Source: Sphingomonadales bacterium (lineage in GTDB: Bacteria > Pseudomonadota > Alphaproteobacteria > SMXS01). Taken from it: a stretch of DNA of 58,063 nt. Positions 1 through 9,011 of this stretch are shown in pieces. The stretch is taken from assembly GCA_022844405.1 (NCBI GenBank), contig JALHLV010000022.1, positions 1-58,063 of the forward strand, in the 5' to 3' direction. Below the pieces are notes generated by a model. It ran no database searches, was not told the origin of the DNA, and saw nothing but the letters and a program-made list of their open reading frames with translations. The position numbers and the translations under genes are program-made. Within the stretch, counting starts at the first letter, position 1; each line of letters opens with the position of its first letter.

Positions 1-874
1 CGACCAGGGCGCCCGCGCCGGCAGCGCCGACACCTGCGACCGTCCCGGCGGCGGCGCCGGCGGAAAGCTGCGGGGCGCCGGAGACCAGGCCGGCGGCGAT
101 GCGCGGGCAGAAGATGGCAAGACCCATCAGGGTGAGGGCGCCCAGCACGACGGCGAAGGCCTGCTCGATGGTCATGTCGTCGGGCGAGAGCGCCGTCCGC
201 AGGGTAGAGAACATGGTCGAACCGATGCCGATGACGACGGCGATCACCAGGACCTTGATGCCCGAAGAGATCACGTTGCCGAGGACACGCTCGGCGAGGA
301 AGGTCGTCTGCTTCCAGAACGCGAAGGGGACGAGAACAAAGCCAGCCAGCGTCGTGAGCTTGAACTCGACGATAAGGACGAAGAGCTGGATCGACAGCAC
401 GAAGAAGGAGGCGATGACGATGATGCCGCCGAGGCAGAGCAGGATCACTTCGGCGAGATTGCCGAAGAACTCCAGCGGCCCTGGCGCGATAGTCCCGATG
501 TGGTCGAACATTGGCTGCGAAGCGGCCAGGCCCTCGGCCGCGACGAGGCCCGGCTTCAGCAGATCGGCGGGTGAGAAACTGGAGGCGGATGCATTGAGCC
601 CCAGCGTCGCAAAGCTGTCGAAGATGATCGTCGACAGCATGGCGAAGTTGCCGAAGATGAAGGCGAACGCGCCGACATACAGCGTCTTCTTCACCAGGCT
701 CTGGATGATGTCGGTGTTCTGACCCCAGGCCCAGAATAGAGCCGCCAGCGTCACGTCGATGACGATGAGGATCGCGGCGAGCGAGGTGACATCACCCGAG
801 ATCAGGCCGAAGCCCGAGTCGATGTAGGCGATGAAGGTGTTCAGGAAGCCGTCGATGGCGGAAAAGTCGTTCAT
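1..874 (-). CDS. trbL: TrbL, P-type conjugative transfer membrane protein (3' end outside window)
   Basis: Inner-membrane polytopic component (VirB6-like) of the Trb type IV secretion system. The minus strand reads from ATG at 874, starting MNDFSAIDGFLNTFIAYIDS, then hydrophobic segments and the family-typical stretches around FWAWGQNTDIIQSLVKK and FVLVPFAFWKQTTFLAERVL. The last visible residues are Ala/Gly-rich, and the gene continues past base 1, so only about 291 codons are seen. It is the last visible gene of the traF-virD4-copG-trbB-C-D-E-J-L operon and starts 33 bases after the trbJ stop. That gap is too short for the small trbK gene often found between trbJ and trbL. Confidence 0.9.
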   Translation of the reverse strand, partial: MNDFSAIDGFLNTFIAYIDSGFGLISGDVTSLAAILIVIDVTLAALFWAWGQNTDIIQSLVKKTLYVGAFAFIFGNFAMLSTIIFDSFATLGLNASASSFSPADLLKPGLVAAEGLAASQPMFDHIGTIAPGPLEFFGNLAEVILLCLGGIIVIASFFVLSIQLFVLIVEFKLTTLAGFVLVPFAFWKQTTFLAERVLGNVISSGIKVLVIAVVIGIGSTMFSTLRTALSPDDMTIEQAFAVVLGALTLMGLAIFCPRIAAGLVSGAPQLSAGAAAGTVAGVGAAGAGALV

Positions 875-907
875 GTCATCCCCCGTTGGTCATGGCCTGT
901 TGCGCGC

Positions 908-1648
908 TCAGTTCCACGGCGGCCGGTCGGGGTGCGCCGACTGCGCGCCCGAAAAGAAGTGCGCATGCTGCGCACGCGCCTGGGCAAGCGCTTCCATTTC
1001 GCGGGCGCGTTCGAGGGCTTCCGCGCGCGACTGCGCAACCAGCAGGGATTGCAGCCGCATGCTCTGCTGGACCTGAAAGGCGAGAAGCTCGTTGGTGGCC
1101 TGCTGGGCGGACAGGGCTCCGGTGGCGGTCGCACTGGCGTCGGAGAGGGCGGAGAGGATGCGCTCGTCCTCGCCAAGCTGCTCCATGATGCGCGCCTGCA
1201 CCAGGAGAGAGGTCTGGAGAGCCGATCGCGTGTTGTCGAGCTGTTGCGCCGCGAGACGCGCGCGCGACGACACATCTGTATTGCGGTAGTCGCCGGTGTA
1301 GAGGTTCTCCAGCGCATCGCGGGTGTCGGAGACCTGCAGAGCGAGGCCGCGCGCCTCATTGATCAGGGCGTCGAGCTCGCCGAGCTTGGCCATCAAGTCG
1401 GGCGCAAACGTCCGGCCAAGACTTGTCAGGTTACGGGCGTCGTTCTCCAGCTGCCGGATCTGGTTGGTGATCTGGGTCACCTGGTTGCGGATCTGCTCCA
1501 GCGCTCGCGCCGCATTGAGCGCGTTCTGGATGAGGTTGGATGGGTCAAGGACGGTGAGCTGCGCCTGGGCCGGCGGGGTTATGACTGGGGCCAACGCAAC
1601 GGAGCCCAGAAGTGCGCGGATAACAGCGTCGAGGGTTTTGCCGGTCAT
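908..1648 (-). CDS. trbJ: TrbJ, conjugative transfer periplasmic protein
   Basis: VirB5-like component of the mating-pair apparatus, 246 aa. An N-terminal signal peptide ends near residue 29 (PPAQA before QLTVLD). The rest is almost wholly helical, with the heptad-rich LIQNALNAARALEQIRNQVTQITNQ region that is typical of TrbJ. The start ATG shares one base with the trbE stop (TGATG), implying translational coupling. In RP4-type systems TrbJ is needed for pilus assembly; the product is assumed exported and linked to the pilus tip or envelope complex. The length is normal for the family. Confidence 0.92.
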   Translation of the reverse strand: MTGKTLDAVIRALLGSVALAPVITPPAQAQLTVLDPSNLIQNALNAARALEQIRNQVTQITNQIRQLENDARNLTSLGRTFAPDLMAKLGELDALINEARGLALQVSDTRDALENLYTGDYRNTDVSSRARLAAQQLDNTRSALQTSLLVQARIMEQLGEDERILSALSDASATATGALSAQQATNELLAFQVQQSMRLQSLLVAQSRAEALERAREMEALAQARAQHAHFFSGAQSAHPDRPPWN

Positions 1649-4173
1649 CAGACAGTCTCCAGAGATTGGGATGAGGCGGAGGTGGATCGGGCGGTTTCGG
1701 ATGCATCGATCGCGTCCAGCACCCAGCCGAGCTGCCGGGCGCGCAGGAATCGACGCCAGAAAGGTGTGTGCGACGGCTTGCCTTCGAGCGCTGTGATCAC
1801 GGTGCGTGCTGCCGGATCCGAAGCCGCCGCGAAGGCGAGTGCGACCGGCCCAAGCGCCAGTTCGAACAGGCGGCGGCCTTTTGGGCTGGCGTAGTAATAG
1901 TGCCGCTTGCGTTGAGCCGTCGCGATCAGGTCGATTTCGGTCTCGTTGAGGCCGAAGCGCTCATAGGCATGCCTCTGCTGCGGTTCGAAAGCCCGCTCGT
2001 TCGGCAGGTAGATGCGCGTCGGACAGGATTCGATCAGGGCGGGCGCGATCGCACTGTCGGCAATGTCGGCCAGCGACTGCGTGGCGAACACCACGGCGAC
2101 ATTCTTCTTGCGGAGCGTCTTCAGCCATTCGCGGATGCGCGCTGCGAAGATAGGCGAGTCGAGGAACAGCCATGCCTCGTCGAGGATGAGAAGCGTCGGC
2201 TTGCCGTCGAAGCGTTCCTCGAGCCGGTCGAAGAGATGCAGCAGGGCTGGCGCCGCCGCCTTGGGGCGCGCCATGATCTCCTCCATCTCGAACAGCACGA
2301 CGTCGGAAAGTTCAAGACGGTCCTCTGCGCCGTCGAAGACGCCGCCCATTGCGCCTTCCTGTGTGTAGGGGAGGAGCGCTGCCTGGACGGCGGCGTTCTG
2401 GACGAGCAGACGGAGGCCGGTGAGGTGACGTTGCTCGGGCGGGGCGGACTGCAGGCTGCCGAGCGCCGACCAGACCGGCTCCTTGATGTCGGGCGTGTCG
2501 GGCAGGCCCTCCTGCGCCAGGATCGTCATGATCCAATTGAGCGCGTCGGCGCGTCCCTGCGGGCTTTCGATGCGGGCGAGCGGCTGGAAGGCTGCAACGC
2601 CGTCGCCGCCAAGATCGATCGCGACGCCGCCCATGCCAAGCAGCGCCGCACGCGCCGAGCCGCCCTTGTCGAACACGAAGACCTTCGCGCCGGCGAAGCG
2701 ACGCCACTGCAGGGCGAGGAAGGAGAGCAGGACGGACTTGCCCGCGCCAGTCGGTCCGACCACCATCGTATGCCCGACATCGCCGACATGAAGATCGAGC
2801 CGGAACGGGGTCGACCCATCCGTGCGAACGATGGCGAGAGGAGGGCCGCCCAGATGACGGTTGCGGGTATCGCCTGCCCAGGCCGTCGAGAGCGGCGCGA
2901 CATGGGAAAGGTTGAGCGTCGAGACCATCGGGTGCCGGACATTGGCGTAGGGGTGGCCGGAGAGGCTCGACAGCCAGGCTTCGACGGCGTTGAGCGTTTC
3001 AGCGATGGCGACGAAGCCGCGCGAGGCGATGATCCGTTCGGCGACTCTCAGCTTCTCGTCCGCTTCCGCGGCGCTGGCGCCCATGACAACCAGCGTCGAC
3101 GTCAGATACCCGAACCCGATCAGCTCCGACCCGAGTTCCTGCAGCGCGTCGTCGACCTCTTCGGATTTTGCGATCGCGTCGGGGTTAGCGAAAGTCGCCG
3201 CCTCCTTGGTCAGCATCTCCTTGACCAGCGCGCCCATCGACTTGTGCTTGGAGAACCAGAGCCGCCGCCATTTGACGAGCTCGCGTTCGGACTCCTCGCG
3301 GTCGAGGCAGAGAAAGCGGGTCATCCAGCGATAGGTCATGGCCGCCGCGTTGAGATCATCGAGCACGCCGGGATGCGTGAAGGGCGGAAAGCCCTTTATG
3401 GTCAGGACGCGCAGATGCCTGTCTCCGAGCTGTGGCGAGACGCCGCCGACCAGCGGCGCGTCGCACAGGCATCCGTCCAGGAAAGCCGAGGCTGCGGGCG
3501 CGAGGACCTGTGTGCGGCGAGGTGAGACCTGGCCCTTCAGATAGGTCAGCGTCTCGTCATCGCTGAGGCGATTGAACTCTGCCACGATGCCTTCAAACAT
3601 GCCGAAGGCCTGAGACACGCTGCGTTGAAAAGATTCGAGCGCGTCGCGCGCGACACGACGGTCGAGATGGGCGCGGTCAGCGTCGCGTGAAGACCTGGTG
3701 GATTTCGCAGCGGGCCTGGACGAAGCGTCGCTGCGCTTCATGTGATCGACGTCGAAGAAGAAGGCAGAGGCTTTGCGGCTGGAATCCGGCGCGGGGATCC
3801 ATTGCAGCGTCAGATGGTGGATGGTCTCGAACTGCGTGTCCGTCTGTTCGAAGGCGGCGGCGCGCTCGGAGTCGATCAGGCGGGAAAGATCATCCTCGAA
3901 CTCGCCGCCTGGGTAGTCGGTGATCTCGCGGCGATCGGCCTCGATATAGACCGCCCAGCCCCTGCCAAGACGGCGGAAGACATTGTTGGCGCGGGCGGTG
4001 AACGAGACGAGCTCTTCGGGTGTCGACGATCGGACGTCCGGTCCCCGGAAACGGGCGGTCGTCTGGAAGGAGCCATCCTTGTTGAGAACGACGCCAGGCG
4101 CCACGAGCATCGCCCAGGGCAGGTAATCCTCGATGCGATTTGGCGTGTGAGCGTAGGGGGCGAAACTGAGCAT
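1648..4173 (-). CDS. trbE: TrbE, conjugative transfer ATPase (VirB4 family)
   Basis: Type IV secretion ATPase, 841 aa from the ATG at 4173 (MLSFAPYAHTPNRIEDYLPW, a standard TrbE N-terminus). An open frame extends much further upstream, but it only reads through trbC/trbD in another frame. The CagE/TrbE/VirB4 N-terminal domain is followed by a P-loop ATPase with Walker A GPTGAGKS at about residues 473-480, a Walker B-like TLLILDEAW, and the ATQSLADIADS region. A short Ser/Arg/Lys-rich insert (about residues 150-165) lies after the conserved FFFDVDHM. It energises pilus assembly or substrate transfer at the inner membrane. It starts 35 bases after trbD and its stop overlaps the trbJ start. Confidence 0.95.
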   Translation of the reverse strand: MLSFAPYAHTPNRIEDYLPWAMLVAPGVVLNKDGSFQTTARFRGPDVRSSTPEELVSFTARANNVFRRLGRGWAVYIEADRREITDYPGGEFEDDLSRLIDSERAAAFEQTDTQFETIHHLTLQWIPAPDSSRKASAFFFDVDHMKRSDASSRPAAKSTRSSRDADRAHLDRRVARDALESFQRSVSQAFGMFEGIVAEFNRLSDDETLTYLKGQVSPRRTQVLAPAASAFLDGCLCDAPLVGGVSPQLGDRHLRVLTIKGFPPFTHPGVLDDLNAAAMTYRWMTRFLCLDREESERELVKWRRLWFSKHKSMGALVKEMLTKEAATFANPDAIAKSEEVDDALQELGSELIGFGYLTSTLVVMGASAAEADEKLRVAERIIASRGFVAIAETLNAVEAWLSSLSGHPYANVRHPMVSTLNLSHVAPLSTAWAGDTRNRHLGGPPLAIVRTDGSTPFRLDLHVGDVGHTMVVGPTGAGKSVLLSFLALQWRRFAGAKVFVFDKGGSARAALLGMGGVAIDLGGDGVAAFQPLARIESPQGRADALNWIMTILAQEGLPDTPDIKEPVWSALGSLQSAPPEQRHLTGLRLLVQNAAVQAALLPYTQEGAMGGVFDGAEDRLELSDVVLFEMEEIMARPKAAAPALLHLFDRLEERFDGKPTLLILDEAWLFLDSPIFAARIREWLKTLRKKNVAVVFATQSLADIADSAIAPALIESCPTRIYLPNERAFEPQQRHAYERFGLNETEIDLIATAQRKRHYYYASPKGRRLFELALGPVALAFAAASDPAARTVITALEGKPSHTPFWRRFLRARQLGWVLDAIDASETARSTSASSQSLETV

Positions 4174-4208
4174 GTCTGGTGTCCGTGTTTGGTAAGCCTT
4201 GCGGCCGG

Positions 4209-4478
4209 TTAGTCCTCGAGGCGGTTGGGGATGCGCATGGCGCGTTGCAGGACCTCGACGGCATCGGGGTCTCTTCGGGCGAGGAGCACGCCAAGGATGT
4301 GCCCCGCGATGCCAATCACCAGACCCGGCACGATCGCGCCGGCGAAGGCGACGATGGCGGCAAGCGTGCCGTTGAGAATGGCGTAGGACCGTGGCGCGCC
4401 GCCCATGAGGATGGGAGCGGTGAGCGCCTGACGGACCGGCGCCAGATAGCCTGGAACATCGCGGGGATCTCGCATCAT
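4209..4478 (-). CDS. trbD: TrbD, conjugative transfer protein (VirB3-like)
   Basis: Small inner-membrane protein of 89 aa, with a polar N-terminus and a hydrophobic segment at about residues 33-65 (LNGTLAAIVAFAGAIVPGLV and following). It ends in a charged tail. VirB3/TrbD proteins work next to the VirB4/TrbE ATPase, and trbE follows directly. There are two consecutive start codons (ATGATG at 4478 and 4475). The trbC stop lies six bases upstream, so it is co-transcribed and probably coupled. Confidence 0.9.
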   Translation of the reverse strand: MMRDPRDVPGYLAPVRQALTAPILMGGAPRSYAILNGTLAAIVAFAGAIVPGLVIGIAGHILGVLLARRDPDAVEVLQRAMRIPNRLED

Positions 4479-4484
4479 GGTTTC

Positions 4485-4817
4485 CTAGGGGATGAGGGCG
4501 CCGCCGCCGCCGACGAGCGGCAGAAAGAAGCTCGCCGCGGCGAACGCGATCGCGAGGCCGAACAGGATCTGCAGCAGCTTCTTGAAGCCCTGACCGACGT
4601 CGCCGAAGGCGAGCGTCAGGCCTGTCGCCACGATGATCAGGATGGCGATGATCCGAGCGACCGGCCCGGTGATCGAATCCATCACCGCCGTCAGCGGTCC
4701 CTCCCAGGGCATGCCGCCGCCGCCGGTGGCGGCGTGAGCCGCGCCCGTCAGCAGCAACGCAGCCGCCCCCATGCCAGCCGTGCGCAGACACGCGCGCGAC
4801 ACCGTTTGCAGTTTCAT
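4485..4817 (-). CDS. trbC: TrbC, conjugative pilin precursor (VirB2-like)
   Basis: Pilin precursor of 110 aa. It has a long signal peptide (positively charged start, hydrophobic core, AHA cleavage near residue 29), a Gly-rich loop and two membrane helices (about residues 52-72 and 82-102). The short C-terminus is LVGGGGALIP. In RP4 the homologue is trimmed and head-to-tail cyclised by the TraF peptidase, and a traF gene opens this operon. The first bases overlap the trbB stop (4814-4817). Confidence 0.9.
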   Translation of the reverse strand: MKLQTVSRACLRTAGMGAAALLLTGAAHAATGGGGMPWEGPLTAVMDSITGPVARIIAILIIVATGLTLAFGDVGQGFKKLLQILFGLAIAFAAASFFLPLVGGGGALIP

Positions 4818-5800
4818 TTGTCTCTCCTGTTGCTTGGGTCATGCGCGTCACCCCCTCGCGCAGCGGGGTCCTGGCGCTGAGGCCGGGCGGCCTTCGGCGC
4901 GTAGATTTCAGGGATGCGCCGGCCGGCAGGCCCACCGCGCTCGACGAAGACGACGAGGTCGACGGCTTCCGCGATGAGGGCGCGGGGCGGCGTCTCGCAG
5001 ACCTCCATGGTGAGCTGCTCGAGTCGCGCGATCGCGGCCTGGGCCGAGTTGGCGTGCAGGGTCGCGATCCCGCCCGGATGTCCCGTATTCCAGGCCTTGA
5101 GGAGGTCGAGGGCTTCGGGCCCGCGGACCTCGCCAACGATGATCCGGTCGGGACGCAGTCTCAGCGTTGACCTGACGAGGTCGGACAGGGAGACGGCGCC
5201 GGGTTGTGTGCGCAGCGCGACCACATCTTCGGCGGCGCACTGGAGTTCGCGCGTGTCTTCGAGAATGACGACCCGCTCGCCCAGATGGGCGATTTCGTCG
5301 AGCAGCATGTTGGCGAGCGTCGTCTTGCCCGAGCCGGTGCCGCCCGCGACGATGATGTTGGCGCGCCGCGCCACGGCGGCACGTAGCTCAGCGGCCTGCT
5401 CGACCGTCATGACGCCCGAGTGGACATAGTCGTTGAGCGTGAAGACCCTGCTCGCCGGCTTGCGGATAGCAAAGCATGGACCCCGCGAGACAGGGGGCAG
5501 GACACCCTCGAACCGTTCACCTCGCGGCGGCAGCTCAGCCGAGACTATAGGCGTCTCACGATTGGCTTCGGCGCCTGTCAGGGTTGCGACCAGCCGGATG
5601 ACGCGCTCGGTTTCCGCAGCTTCAAGGCGATGCGGCGTCGGGATGCGGCCTTTGCCGACCTGTTCGAGCCAGAGACGGCCGTCCGGGTTGGCGATCACCT
5701 CGATGGTGTCGGGCGCATCGAGCATCGCGGCGATGGACGGCCCGAGCGCCGTCATCAACATCGCAAGGCCGCGGGCGGATTCGGGTGGCGACGCCGTCAT
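4814..5800 (-). CDS. trbB: TrbB, conjugative transfer ATPase (VirB11 family)
   Basis: Traffic ATPase of the VirB11/GspE superfamily, 328 aa. Walker A is GGTGSGKT at residues 153-160, followed by the Asp box VILEDTRELQC, a Walker B region in LRPDRIIVGEVRGPEAL, and the His box GHPGGIATLHANS. It is expected to form a hexamer at the cytoplasmic base of the secretion channel. The start overlaps the copG-like stop by four bases (ATGA) and the stop overlaps the trbC start. The C-terminal tail is short and Arg/Asp-rich. Confidence 0.95.
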   Translation of the reverse strand: MTASPPESARGLAMLMTALGPSIAAMLDAPDTIEVIANPDGRLWLEQVGKGRIPTPHRLEAAETERVIRLVATLTGAEANRETPIVSAELPPRGERFEGVLPPVSRGPCFAIRKPASRVFTLNDYVHSGVMTVEQAAELRAAVARRANIIVAGGTGSGKTTLANMLLDEIAHLGERVVILEDTRELQCAAEDVVALRTQPGAVSLSDLVRSTLRLRPDRIIVGEVRGPEALDLLKAWNTGHPGGIATLHANSAQAAIARLEQLTMEVCETPPRALIAEAVDLVVFVERGGPAGRRIPEIYAPKAARPQRQDPAARGGDAHDPSNRRDK

Positions 5801-6243
5801 TGGGTCGCTCCCTGAGGACGAGAGTCAGGCGCGTCCTCGCGTTCGGGCTGGTTATACGTGTCCTGCAGGGTGGAACGGCCGCCTGCGAGTTTGGCGATGA
5901 CCACCGAAAGCATGTTGTTGAGCCTGTCGCGCCCGCGCACACTCCAACTGACCCTGTCGGCTTCGGGAATCTCGGGCGTGACGCTGAGAAGGAAGCGTGT
6001 GGACTGGGCGCTGAGTTCGAACTGCGTTTCGAGATTACGCTCGACCGCAGTGAGCCGGCGCGTGACCTGGCCGAGGCTCGCGATGATCGCCGCCTGCTGG
6101 GCGCCGCGGTCGGTCGCCATCAGCTTCTGCACGATGGCGTCCTCGACGATATCGGACACGCTCCGGGATTCGACCACGGCGACGCGTTTCAGCGTCTCGG
6201 CGATGTCGGGGGTGACGTAAGCGGTGATCTTGCAGCGGCTCAT
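5797..6243 (-). CDS. CopG/ribbon-helix-helix family conjugation-linked protein
   Basis: Protein of 148 aa. The N-terminus SRCKITAYVTPDIAETLKRV then VAVVESRSVSDIVEDAIV matches a ribbon-helix-helix DNA-binding domain. The middle is helical and the tail disordered. RHH proteins of this kind are regularly found between virD4 and trbB in alphaproteobacterial Trb operons, where an oriT-binding relaxosome or regulatory role is presumed. It starts 3 bases after the virD4 stop and overlaps trbB by four bases. No DNA target can be read from the window. Confidence 0.8.
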   Translation of the reverse strand: MSRCKITAYVTPDIAETLKRVAVVESRSVSDIVEDAIVQKLMATDRGAQQAAIIASLGQVTRRLTAVERNLETQFELSAQSTRFLLSVTPEIPEADRVSWSVRGRDRLNNMLSVVIAKLAGGRSTLQDTYNQPEREDAPDSRPQGATQ

Positions 6244-6246
6244 GGG

Positions 6247-8223
6247 TCAGCGTCCGGAAGGATCGAGGAGATCGTCGTCGAAGCCGAACAGTGCGCGGGC
6301 GGGATCGGTCCCTTCCAGCACCTGTTCGTCGTGTGGTTCAGCCCGATCGGAAGCGGGCGCCGGCGTGGCGGGCTGGGCAGGTGTGGTGAAGTCAAAGGAC
6401 TTCTGGCTGGCGGCGGCGGCGGGCCGGCGGGGAGCGGGGCGGGTGGATGGGCGGGGTGTTCGCGGGGTGGCGGCGGGAGCGGGCGGGGGAGGGGCGACGA
6501 GCCCGTCCCAGCTTGTCGGAACCCCAGGACCGCGCGTCGGCAGAACAACGACCGCCGGACGTAGTCGCGAGCGAAACGCCGGCTCTTCGAAATATCGTAC
6601 CTTGTTTGCGCGGATCGGCGGCGAGCCGCCCATCAGTATGAGGGCGTCCGAAGCCGGCAGCTGCATCACTTCGCCGGGTGTGAGCAGAGCGCGCGGCACT
6701 TCCTGACGCGAGACCATGGTGTGTCCAAGCCAAGGCGCCATGCGCGAGCCCGCATAGTTCATCTGCGAGCGGGTTTCGGTGGTCTGACCCAGCATGTCGG
6801 AGATGCGTTTGGCGGTGCGCTCGTCATTGCAGGCGAAGGCGACGCGCACATGGGCGTTGTCGAGGATGGAGGAGTTTTCGCCATAGGCCTGCGCTATCTG
6901 GTTGAGCGATTGCGCAACGAGGCAGGCCTTGATGCCGTAGCCGCGGATGTAGGCGAGGGCGTGCTCGAAGAAGTCGAGTTTTCCAAGCTGGGGGAATTCG
7001 TCGAGCATCAGCAGCACGCGGCGCCCGGCGCCCTGACGTTGGCCGGCGATCTCCGTCAGCCGCTTGAGGATCTGATTGAGGACAAGCCGCAGCAGCGCCT
7101 TGAGGCGGGAGATTTCTTCGGGCGGAATGACAAGGTAGAGCGACACCGGGCGCGCGCCGGTAATGATGTCCTCGATGGAGAAGTCCGAGACCTCGGTTGC
7201 TCGGGCAAGGATCGGATCGCGGTAGAGCACGAGATAGCCCAGGGCGGTCGACACGACGCCGGACCGTTCGGCTTCGGCCATATCCAGCAGCTGGCGCGCG
7301 CCTGCGGCGACAACAGGGTGAGGCGCGCCGCCCTTGATCGGTCGCGCCAGCATTTCCTCCAGCAGGTCGGCGACCGGTCGCTGAGGGTCGGCAAGGAGCT
7401 CTGCCACGCGGGCAAGGGATTTCCGCTGCTCGGCATAAAGGGTCCAGAGGATGACCGCGACCAGGAGCTCGAAGGCGCGCAGCTGCCAGTGCGAGCGCTC
7501 GCGGAGCGATCCTTCCGGATCGACCAGCATGTCGGCGAGGATCTGGGTGTCGCGCACTTCGGCATCGCCGCGGCGGATCTGGGTCAGCGGGTTGAAGCGG
7601 TGCGCGCCTGTCTCGGTCGGCGCAAAACGGAATACCGGACCAAAGGACGAACGGAGCCCCGAGGTGATCGTCCAGTTCTCGCCCTTGAGGTCGAGCGCAA
7701 TGTAGGAGTGTCGCCATACCAGGCCGGTTGGTAGTGACACGCCGACGCTCTTTCCGGTGTTGGTGGGGGCGACGACGAGGACATGGTCGGCGCCGTCATG
7801 GCGCAGGACAGACTTGCCCCAGGCGCCGAGGATAACGCCGTCGCCGCGCGCGAGGCCGAGGCGTTTGACGTCGCGCCCGGTCGCCCAACGCGCCGTGCCG
7901 TAAGTGTCGGATTCTTGCGCTTCCCGGGAGCGCCAGAGCGAGAAGCCGAAAGCGGTCAGCACGGCGAGGGCAACGCCAGCGAGAAAGATCATCGCGCCGG
8001 CCTCGAAGATATCCCGCGCGTAGGCGTCGTAGTGATACCACCACAACAGGAACTTCCAGGGTGCGTAGAAACGCACGCCCCACAGTATGGCGTCAGGTTG
8101 TCCGAGCTGTGGCTGATAGCCGAGCGCGTCAGCTGTCCATTGCGTTGCAATGATTGCGCTGGCGACGACCGCGCAGAGCACGGTGAGGATTTGGCCCCAG
8201 TAGATCCGTCCCGCGCCCATCAC
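6247..8223 (-). CDS. traG: VirD4/TraG type IV coupling protein
   Basis: Coupling ATPase of 658 aa that hands the relaxase-DNA complex to the secretion channel. There are N-terminal membrane segments (about residues 8-28 and 75-97). Walker A is APTNTGKS at 152-159, followed by the typical SYIALDLKGENW stretch. Walker B lies in RRVLLMLDEFPQLGKL, and the conserved Gln-rich CLVAQSLNQIAQAYG follows. The last 110 residues are a Pro/Ala-rich disordered tail ending in acidic residues. It overlaps the traF stop by four bases. Confidence 0.95.
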   Translation of the reverse strand: MMGAGRIYWGQILTVLCAVVASAIIATQWTADALGYQPQLGQPDAILWGVRFYAPWKFLLWWYHYDAYARDIFEAGAMIFLAGVALAVLTAFGFSLWRSREAQESDTYGTARWATGRDVKRLGLARGDGVILGAWGKSVLRHDGADHVLVVAPTNTGKSVGVSLPTGLVWRHSYIALDLKGENWTITSGLRSSFGPVFRFAPTETGAHRFNPLTQIRRGDAEVRDTQILADMLVDPEGSLRERSHWQLRAFELLVAVILWTLYAEQRKSLARVAELLADPQRPVADLLEEMLARPIKGGAPHPVVAAGARQLLDMAEAERSGVVSTALGYLVLYRDPILARATEVSDFSIEDIITGARPVSLYLVIPPEEISRLKALLRLVLNQILKRLTEIAGQRQGAGRRVLLMLDEFPQLGKLDFFEHALAYIRGYGIKACLVAQSLNQIAQAYGENSSILDNAHVRVAFACNDERTAKRISDMLGQTTETRSQMNYAGSRMAPWLGHTMVSRQEVPRALLTPGEVMQLPASDALILMGGSPPIRANKVRYFEEPAFRSRLRPAVVVLPTRGPGVPTSWDGLVAPPPPAPAATPRTPRPSTRPAPRRPAAAASQKSFDFTTPAQPATPAPASDRAEPHDEQVLEGTDPARALFGFDDDLLDPSGR

Positions 8224-8813
8224 GGCGCTCCTTCATGCGGGAAGGTGAGGAGCGGGGTTGCGACGCCGATGATCTGGTTGATGTCGATCGGGCCGAAATA
8301 GCGTCCGTCGAAGGAGAGTGGATGCGGGGCAAGGACCAGGACTTCGTCTGGCCCGAGAGAGCGGCATTCACGCCAGACGGGGAGCGCACGTCCATCGTAT
8401 GATCTGAGTCTCGCGGTCGCGACCTCGGCGCCGTTGATTGTGATCGATGCGCCCGACCGACATACGACATCGCCAGCGACGGCTCGGAGCTGCTTCAGCA
8501 GAACCTTGCCGGCGGGCAGGGCGCCGTATGCATCCAGTGCCTCGCGGGCCGATCCTTTCGGAGCGATTGCAATGAGATCGCCCTTGGCCGGATGTCTTTG
8601 CGAAACGCCGTAAAGGCCGGCTGGGACGCTTGTCGTAAAATTCCAGACGAGGACGGGCGCATGGGCGCCCAGCGAGAGAAACCCGAGGGCGGCGCCCGCG
8701 AATGTGAGGAGAAGGTAGGCGCCTCCACGGCGCCCATGTCGGCGCCCGCGTCCGCGCGGCGGCATGACTGCCGCGGTAGATTGGTGCTTGAGATGGTCTG
8801 CTTGCGTGCCCAC
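8220..8813 (-). CDS. traF: TraF, S26 family conjugative maturation peptidase
   Basis: Serine-lysine signal-peptidase-like enzyme (S26), 197 aa. A membrane anchor (LLLTFAGAALGFLSLGAH) is followed by the catalytic Ser in NFTTSVPAGLY and the general-base Lys in GKVLLKQLRAVAGD. The C-terminal box SFDGRYFGPI is the usual last S26 motif. RP4 TraF cyclises the TrbC pilin, and trbC is encoded downstream in this operon. An internal ATG at 8765 (MPPRGRGRRH) could be the true start; neither start has a strong ribosome site that I can see. This is the first gene of the conjugation operon. Confidence 0.88.
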   Translation of the reverse strand: MGTQADHLKHQSTAAVMPPRGRGRRHGRRGGAYLLLTFAGAALGFLSLGAHAPVLVWNFTTSVPAGLYGVSQRHPAKGDLIAIAPKGSAREALDAYGALPAGKVLLKQLRAVAGDVVCRSGASITINGAEVATARLRSYDGRALPVWRECRSLGPDEVLVLAPHPLSFDGRYFGPIDINQIIGVATPLLTFPHEGAP

Positions 8814-8872
8814 GCTTGTCCCCTTGCGTGGACAACGAGGCGCAAGACCGCTGCCGGACCGGCGCCGAACAC

Positions 8873-8932
8873 AATTCGGATTTGGCGACCGGAGCCGAAT
8901 TGCGTTCCGGGTTCGCCGAACTTAATTCGGAT
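8873..8932. promoter_or_regulatory. Inverted/direct AATTCGG repeats upstream of traF
   Basis: Three copies of the heptamer occur in 60 bases: AATTCGGAT at 8873-8881, the inverted form CCGAATT at 8895-8901, and AATTCGGAT again at 8924-8932. They lie 60-120 bases upstream of traF, where the conjugation operon promoter should be. This looks like a multi-site operator for a transfer regulator. The protein is unknown. Confidence 0.45.
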
Positions 8933-9011
8933 GCCGTCCCGCCCGCTGCCCAGCGGCTCGTCATGGTGTGCCGTTCTGGGGCGGATCGGGCGCCAAGCGC
9001 TTGGTTGGGCA

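Noticed and set aside
1768-3525. 585-codon plus-strand frame opposite trbE
   Set aside because: Arg/Gly-rich antisense shadow of a well-supported ATPase gene; no ribosome site or domain.
1648-5136. Single open frame of 1162 codons covering trbE and upstream DNA
   Set aside because: The TrbE family N-terminus begins at ATG 4173. The upstream part is low-complexity Arg/Ser-rich sequence overlapping trbB, trbC and trbD in another frame.
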